The translations under genes and the position numbers were made by a program. Positions 61,329 to 64,000 of a stretch of DNA of 64,000 nt are shown here, piece after piece (position 1 is the stretch's first letter; each line of letters starts with the position of its first letter). Below the pieces are notes generated by a model that was not told the origin of the DNA, did no database searches, and saw only the letters and a list, made by a program, of their open reading frames with translations. The DNA lies in contig JAQGDQ010000675.1 of assembly GCA_030141605.1 (NCBI GenBank), positions 50,610 to 114,609 of the forward strand. The letters are read 5' to 3'. The DNA comes from Tubiluchus corallicola (Eukaryota > Priapulida > Priapulimorpha > Priapulimorphida > Tubiluchidae).

Positions 61329-61407
61329 ATGAATAAGCTCTTTGCCGTATTAGCCGTTCTGGCTGCCGTAGCTGTGCTCACTCGTGCCAAAGCTGTACAC
61401 AATGCAG
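61329..61407 (+). pseudogene. Orphan defensin exon 1 (copy C)
   Basis: Encodes the same 26-residue signal and propiece start as copy A and keeps the GTATTTTAATG donor. No exon 2 or 3 follows to 64000 on the plus strand; its natural partners lie upstream at 59266-59631. A promoter is present, so it could drive an aberrant transcript. Confidence 0.85.
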
Positions 61408-61659
61408 GTATTTTAATGTTGGTAAATTTACTTTTATAATAAAAATGGTAGTTACATTACATTATATGATTAATACCATCGAATATACACCAGTAGCTTT
61501 TATTGCAGTAAGTTAATTGCCAATAATGGCGTTGTGCAAGGTTTACACAGAGGGGTCAAGAGTGAAATAGCTCCCACTCCAATTTCCCAGCGAGTGCATC
61601 AAACCATTAACGAAGCTACCATTCTTTCACAGGTAGAGTTTTCTATAGATGTATGGTTT

Positions 61660-62244
61660 CTCTTTTTTAGCTGTTATTAAACACAAGTAAGTACAGTGGT
61701 CTACATATAAATACGTATCTCTTTTTATTCAAGCTTTCTCGGTTCTGATTACTAAAGAAAGGATCATTTAGGAACCTCCGACATTCAGCGCTTCTCCTTC
61801 TTTATCAAATTTTTCTTAAAAGTTTCGCTGTGTCTTTTCAGCAATAAACAAACAGATTTTTTTATCTAATCAAAAGAACTAAAAAAAATCATAATAAGAC
61901 TTTTGTACAAAATTCACAAATGCATCTCTAAGTTACATTAAATAAAATAATAGAAACATAAACTTTAAAATCTAAAATTCTGAAATTATAATCTTTGATT
62001 TCTTTGTGAAATCTTTACATTTCTGTTCTTTAAATTTCTTATTAAAATTGCTGGATGCAAAGTAAAATAAAACAAATAAAAAAGTGAAAATTATTAAATA
62101 AAATATTAGTAAAAATATATGAGAAATGTTGACAGTAAGTTGAAAAATATAATTCTTTAGTTCTTTCGTCTAAATTTAAATGCAACGAAAGTAACAAATA
62201 TCTTAATTATTGATCAAAACATTGACTTAGCTCATTACTATTCT
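61660..62244. other. No feature recognised
   Basis: AT-rich sequence to the right of the rearranged cluster. Confidence 0.4.
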
Positions 62245-62930
62245 TAAGAGTTTATGTACAAGAAAACTCTCCATTTACATGAAGTTTAAAAAATTCGTCT
62301 TGAAATTTTATACCATTTACGTACTGCTTTTTTGCATACAGGGCTTGCGTCGGCAGTAACACTGCATAAAGCATGTAAATTTAACCTCCCGCGATGACCG
62401 TTAGACGCAGCCATTTTGACGATAAGTCTTTTGAAACAAGTTTAGATAACATCGTGTAAAGTTTGAAAAAATAATAAGAGCATTCGTAGCGCACACGTCA
62501 CTAGCTGAGTAAAATTTTAAATAACCGTATCTTGTCAATAAGATTAAAAATACGTTGGTGCACCCTGGAGGGTGAGTCAATGACATTTTACCAATTGGTG
62601 AAAATGTTTTAAATGATAAAAATTTTCTTTTCTAGTTACGTAAGTCTTTCCAGCAGATAAGCGAAATGCTAAATAATATAGATTTGCATGGAAAGTTTTT
62701 TTGCCACATAGTTTAACATTTCCTTTTCTTTCCCTGATTTACGTTGTGCGTAAGTGACGTCATGTAATGGCACGGTCGGAACAGTATTGGGGGAGATTTA
62801 AAATGGAAACAAAAATTCCTTTCAATACGAGTACGACATACGCATAAAATGCTGTAAAGTAATATAATTTCTTAAGGCGATTTTTCTGAAACTTTCTTCA
62901 GGTACCCCTTTCTTGTCCTTCAAGACACTG
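62245..62930 (+). repeat. Dispersed repeat family Y, long copy
   Basis: Matches 33800-34470 over its full length, including CAAGAAAACTCTCCATTTACATG at the left and TTTTTCTGAAACTTTCTTCAG with GGTACCCCTTTCTTGTCCTT at the right. The CGTCATGTAATGGC word is kept. Confidence 0.75.
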
Positions 62931-63054
62931 TAACTGCATGACTTGTCTTGCGTAACTGCTAATCTGAAGTCACTGTAAAGGTCTATTTTCACATGAATAA
63001 TTGATTTTGTTACTTGTATGCTTTGTATAGTCATGTAAGCTTATATATACATAA

Positions 63055-64000
63055 GTGAGTCCCTATGATTGCAGCCTCAGTGAGTCCCTATGATTGTAGC
63101 CTCAGTGAGTCCCTATGATTGTAGCCCCAGTGAGTCCCTATGATTGTAGCCTCAGTGAGTCCCTATGATTGTAGCCCCAGTGAGTCCCTATGATTGTAGC
63201 CCCAGTGAATTCCTGTGATTGTAGCCTCAGTGAGTCCCTATGATTGTAGCCCCAGTGAGTCCCTGTGGTTGTAGCCCCAGTGAGTCCCTATGATTATAGC
63301 CTCAGTGAGGCCTTGTGATTGTAGCCCCAGTGAGTCCCTATGATTGTAGCCCCAGTGAGTCCCTATGATTGTAGCCTCAGTGACTCCCTATGATTGTATT
63401 CAGTGAGTCCTTGTGATTGTAGCCCCAGTGAGTCCCTATGATTGTAGCCTCAGTGAGTCCCTATGATTGTAGCCTCAGTGAGTCCCTATGATTGTATTCA
63501 GTGAGTCCTTGTGATTGTAGCCCCAGTGAGTCCCTATGATTGTAGCTTCAGTGAGTCACTGTGACTGTAGCCCCAGTGAGTCCCTATGATTGTAGCCTCA
63601 GTGAGTCCTTGTGATTGTAGCCCCAGTGAGTCCATGTGATTGTAGCCCCAGTGAGTCCCTTTGATTGTAGCCTCAGTGAGTCCCTATGATTGTAGCCTCA
63701 GTGAGTCCATGTGATTGTAGCCCCAGTGAGTCCCTATGATTGTAGCCCCAGTGAGTCCCTATGATTGTAGCCTCAGTGAGTCCCTATGATTGTAGCCTCA
63801 GTGAGTCCCTGTGATTGTAGCCCCAGTGAGTCCCTATGATTGTAGCCCCAGTGAGTCCCTATGATTGTAGCCTCAGTGAGTCCCTATGATTGTAGCCTCA
63901 GTGAGTCCTTGTGATTGTAGCCCCAGTGAGTCCCTGTGATTGTAGCCCCAGTGAGTCCCTATGATTGTAGCCTCAGTGAGTCCCTATGATTGTAGCCTCA
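63055..64000 (+). repeat. 25-bp satellite array, runs off the window
   Basis: The unit CAGTGAGTCCCTATGATTGT + AGCCT (25 bp) occurs about 38 times, with AGCCC variants and a recurrent shorter unit lacking GCCC (GATTGTATTCAGTGAG). Each unit carries TGAGTC, the core of an AP-1 half palindrome. The array is open at the right edge. Confidence 0.97.

Larger units (their letters stand above)
59266..61627. repeat. Inverted duplication, right arm (partner 54809-57173)
   Basis: Reverse complement of the left arm. The arm ends in ATTCTTT at 61627, where inverted homology stops and 31 bases (CTTTCACAGGTAGAGTTTTC onward) match the LINE in direct orientation (about 54363-54395). The spacer between arms is 2.1 kb. 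Confidence 0.92.

Noticed and set aside
63055-64000. CRISPR array
   Set aside because: Units are contiguous 25-bp copies with no unique spacers. The same holds for the arrays at 39968 and 42359, and the genome is eukaryotic.

Overview
The window is repeat-rich metazoan nuclear DNA, most likely from a mollusc and probably a bivalve. This is inferred from spliced genes with GT-AG introns, two small defensin genes whose eight-cysteine pattern resembles mollusc defensins, a CCDC85-family gene, and very dense non-autonomous transposons, LINE fragments and microsatellites. There are no bacterial operons, CRISPR arrays or intact viral genes. Five protein-coding loci are supported, and almost everything else is transposon or tandem repeat. 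Most long open frames in the window are low-complexity translations of microsatellites. || Layout. 1-6.5 kb: CCA-rich minisatellite, a foldback repeat and three transposon-like elements. 6.59-7.12 kb (-): coding exon of a PAR/NFIL3-like bZIP transcription factor, followed by about 1 kb of nearly pure A/G. 10.5-11.1 kb: a hAT-type element carrying a CT/GA tract. 11.35-13.49 kb (-): uninterrupted gene for a secreted-then-membrane-anchored protein with an LDL-receptor A domain, four thrombospondin type-1 repeats and one transmembrane segment. 14.7-19.7 kb: more hAT and MITE copies. 19.74-44.54 kb (-): a CCDC85 gene reconstructed from five coding exons. Its first coding exon is 691 bases and the other four are 75-99 bases; the introns hold a LINE with an intact reverse transcriptase frame, piggyBac-like and foldback elements and two satellite arrays. 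45-48 kb: LINE 3' end, a 5S-rRNA-headed SINE candidate and a pogo/Tigger-type MITE. 51-53 kb: microsatellites. 53.7-61.6 kb: a rearranged defensin cluster. 63.05-64 kb: a 25-bp satellite that runs off the window. || How the parts relate. The three main single genes (bZIP, TSP1/LDLa, CCDC85) have no evident functional link. The defensin cluster is the most interesting region. Copy A (53.7-55.1 kb) keeps a TATA promoter but has lost the RxKR processing site. Copy B (56.8-59.0 kb) keeps RxKR but its homology to the promoter stops just upstream of the transcription start. Copy C is an inverted duplicate in which exons 2-3 lie upstream of exon 1, so it cannot make a normal transcript. The near-identical inverted arms and short misoriented junction fragments suggest a replication-based rearrangement or, less likely, an assembly error.
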